A stretch of 12,177 nucleotides of DNA from Verrucomicrobiales bacterium (lineage in GTDB: Bacteria; Verrucomicrobiota; Verrucomicrobiia; Limisphaerales; UBA9464), in the NCBI GenBank assembly GCA_003445095.1, contig DLVS01000122.1:1-12177 (forward strand), written 5' to 3'. Under the pieces are notes generated by a model. It made no database searches, had not been told where the DNA came from, and worked only from the letters and a program-made list of their open reading frames with translations. A program made the translations under genes and the position numbers. Position 1 is the stretch's first letter. Each line of letters opens with the position of its first letter. This document shows positions 9,401-12,177 of the stretch, in pieces.

Positions 9401-12177
9401 TCCCCGGATTCCCCACCCCAGACCCCCGGCGAGCGCGCCCAAGAGGACGGGTTTCCAAACTGGCACTGCGTCGGTCGGTTCGGAAGTCATGTTCAAAGCC
9501 TGAGGTTGATCTGAGCTCGGCTTAGAAGAAAGCAGTCCTCGTGTCGGCCTCGTGACGAAGGTCCGGACAGGGCGCCCCGACCAACACTGCCAGGCGTGCG
9601 CTCCCCATAGATCGCCACCGTCAGTTGCGGTACCGACTCCGGCGTTCGGTTGAATCCGCCTTGTCCCGCGGCGTTTCAATTCCCAGCCTAGCGCCGATGA
9701 CGACTGAGGAAGCTTTGGCATTATTTCGTTCCACTGGTGCGTTGTTGGAGGGGCATTTCGTTCTCCGCAGCGGACTGCATAGCCGACAGTTCTTTCAATG
9801 CGCGCTCGCGTTGCAACAAATGCCGTTGGTCGAAAAATTCGGCGCGGCGCTGGCGGCCCGTGTTCGCAATTTGGGAGCCGTCACGGTCGTCGCTCCGGCA
9901 ATGGGAGGATTGGTGATTGGTCAAGAAGTCGCGCGCCAATTGGGAGTACGTTTTATCTTTGTCGAAAAGGAGGAGGGTAAGCTGGTGCTCCGTCGCGGGT
10001 TCGTAATAGCGCCTGGTGAGAGATGTTTGGTCGTCGAGGATGTCGTGACCAAGGGTGGACGCGTGCTTGAGACCATGGAGATCATTCGCCAACACCAAGG
10101 GCAAATCGTGGGAGTGGCGATGGTGGTCGACCGGTCGGACGGGACCGTGAATTTGGGAGTGCCGACGTTTAGCTTGATCCGGCTACAGGTGGAGACGTTT
10201 CCGGCTGATCAATTGCCGCCCGATTTGGCTCAAGTGCCCGCGATCAAGCCGGGTAGTAAGTAGAGGACGGCCGCGGGTGGTCGACTGTCATCCCAGAAAC
10301 GGGAGTTGAACCGCTGATCATTGAGCATTTACAATTGAGGGCCGGCACCTGGTAACGGTGAGGCTCAACGATCACTCCAAATCTTTTCCAGCGATGTCTT
10401 ATCTGCGGTTATCTGAGGCCATCTGCGGTTTCCCAGGTCATTTCCTCATCGCCTCGGCGTACGGTCTGTCGTCCACATAGACTTGGCGGATGATCCCTTG
10501 GCCTGACGCGGGCACCGCCACGTCCACGGTCAATTTGCCTTGGGGATTGCCCGTGCCTTCCCGAACAAAGTACTTCTCCAATCCGTACTCCACCGCAACC
10601 TCGGAAGGTCCATTGGCTTGTTCTCTTTGCCAATCGGGGACCCAGGAATATGGCACCTTGCCCCGAAGGACTGGGTGTTCCGAATCACCGGTGAGGGGTT
10701 CGAACGACGCGGCCGCGGCCACGAAGAACGGACCCTGGCGGACTAGCTTGACGAACACGGTCTTGCTGTACGGGGAACGAAGGTCAGTCCCCTGGGGAAA
10801 GAGGTCTCTCGACAGCCTGGAAATGTCGTAGCTCAAGATCACGTAGTCACCGCGCAGCATGTCGCGAGGATCCACTGGCCGAGTTTCGAGGCGCACGATC
10901 GTCGCGCGGCGAAGTTTGGTTTCTTGGACTGCCACGGTCGCCACGACCCACAGGCATTGCAGCGCCACCACCGCGAAAAGGAGTTTGTTTTTCATGGGAG
11001 TACGAAATCTGCGAGTTCAGGCGGCTCGCATCCGGCGGATGAGCGAACGGCGTTTGCGCTCTAAGTAGGCGGCCATGCCGATCAAGACGATCCCGGTCAC
11101 CACGAAGGCGAGACCGGTCGTTTCCATCGAGCCGAAGAGTTGAAAATAAGCGCTGAGGAGATGAATCCCAATGAAGACCATCGCGAGGTTTACCAGAAAT
11201 GGGCTGCGTCGCATGACCCCCAAGTGCGCTTGCAACAGACAGAAGATGAACAGCGCAGGCAAAGCGATCCAATGCGGGCCAAATCCGCCGGCAAAGTCGT
11301 TCCAACTCCGCTCGTGTTGAACGAGCAGGCCCACCCAGGCCAATACCACAATTCCAACTTGGGCCGCCGCCCACACCCAACGCCACTGTCGGTCCTCAAC
11401 AACGGGTGATCGGAGCGTGGACCAAAGCCACACCGCCGCCGCCGCGGCAGTAATTCCGGTCAGCACCCAGATCGCACCCGGCGAGAGTTCGCGCGGCCGA
11501 TAAAAGAAACCGATGGTCAGCGGAAAGGACGCGAGGTGTAGCATCAGCAAACCGAACTTTTCCGTCGGTGGAGCGAACTCCGGAAACCGACTCCGGCGCA
11601 TCAACAGCCCAATCCCAGCCAGCAAAACGCCAAGAATGACATACACGAGACAGGCCCGTTCGTACCCACCGAAATAAAGCCAACTGCGGGGTTCATCGAG
11701 CTCGGTCGCCAGCCACGTGCCGACGGCGGACAACCAGAGGATGAATTGCGCCCGGGATCGCAAGATGAACGCGAATGGAGTCAGCGCCGCCGCCCAGAGC
11801 AGGAAGGCATTCGGCAATCGGTCGGACAAATGATAGACCTGCCCAACCAAGGCGATGTTGGCGAGAAACATCCCCGCTCCTAACAAATGGCAAACCTCCA
11901 CGAGGGCGGGATAGCCGCCGCGCCTCTCAAGCCATCGGCCGAGTCCGTGGGCTCCGACTAACAACACCAGGCCCGCGGTCAGTTTCACCATCGACGGAAT
12001 GGAGTCCCAGTTCGTGGACACCAGCAGAATTATTCCCGCGGAAACCAAGATCGCTCCGATCACTCCCAAAATAATCAGGAATCGGTTGGTCTCCCGGTTG
12101 AGCTTGAAGTGCGCAATGATCGCGGCGAGTTGGTCGTCGGAGATGAGTCCGGCTTCGTGGATTTTTTCAATATCAAC

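Overview
The window looks like chromosomal DNA from a GC-rich, probably soil or freshwater, member of the Verrucomicrobiota (or the wider PVC group). This is inferred from gene style: a G/H-type-pilin-like C-terminal signature (DPMDGQPLRYR...GYVVYSIG), a PyrE of the GLHS..FFQ type, a periplasmic DWEDLA/NDSGD propeller-like protein, weak or absent Shine-Dalgarno sites, and intergenic repeats of the ATCTGCGGTT and CCCTCACCCC...GGGAGAAC kinds. No rRNA, tRNA or CRISPR was seen, so the taxonomic call is tentative.

Layout. 1-124: tail of a membrane protein. 125-808: about 680 bp with no convincing gene, containing a 10-bp perfect hairpin, a 9-bp tandem duplication and a G-poor leader. 809-2347: a distinctly AT-rich gene for a cytoplasmic transglutaminase/protease-like protein with a complete Cys-His-Asp triad and unrecognised N-terminal domains. 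2348-2992: a decayed zone starting with the N-terminal remnant of an IS5-type transposase. 2993-3919: a secreted propeller-like protein. 3920-4283: a repeat-bearing gap. 4284-6443: polyphosphate kinase (ppk1). 6564-7987: a membrane-anchored protein of unknown function. 8081-9490 (minus): a polytopic membrane protein of unknown function, divergent from pyrE (9697-10263). 10264-10437: a convergent gap with an imperfect inverted repeat and tandem 10-mers. 10438-12177 (minus): an operon-like pair, DUF2157 membrane protein (cut by the window edge) followed 21 bp later by a GDYXXLXY protein.

How they work together. Most genes are single transcription units with unrelated jobs: phosphate storage (ppk1), pyrimidine synthesis (pyrE) and envelope proteins of unknown role. 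The only clear functional pair is DUF2157 plus GDYXXLXY, families that commonly sit together. The most unusual segment is about 700-2600: a transglutaminase-like gene of foreign composition, flanked on its 3' side by insertion-sequence debris and on its 5' side by a gene-free stretch, as expected for a horizontally acquired cargo gene. No complete new defence or mobile system can be demonstrated from this window.
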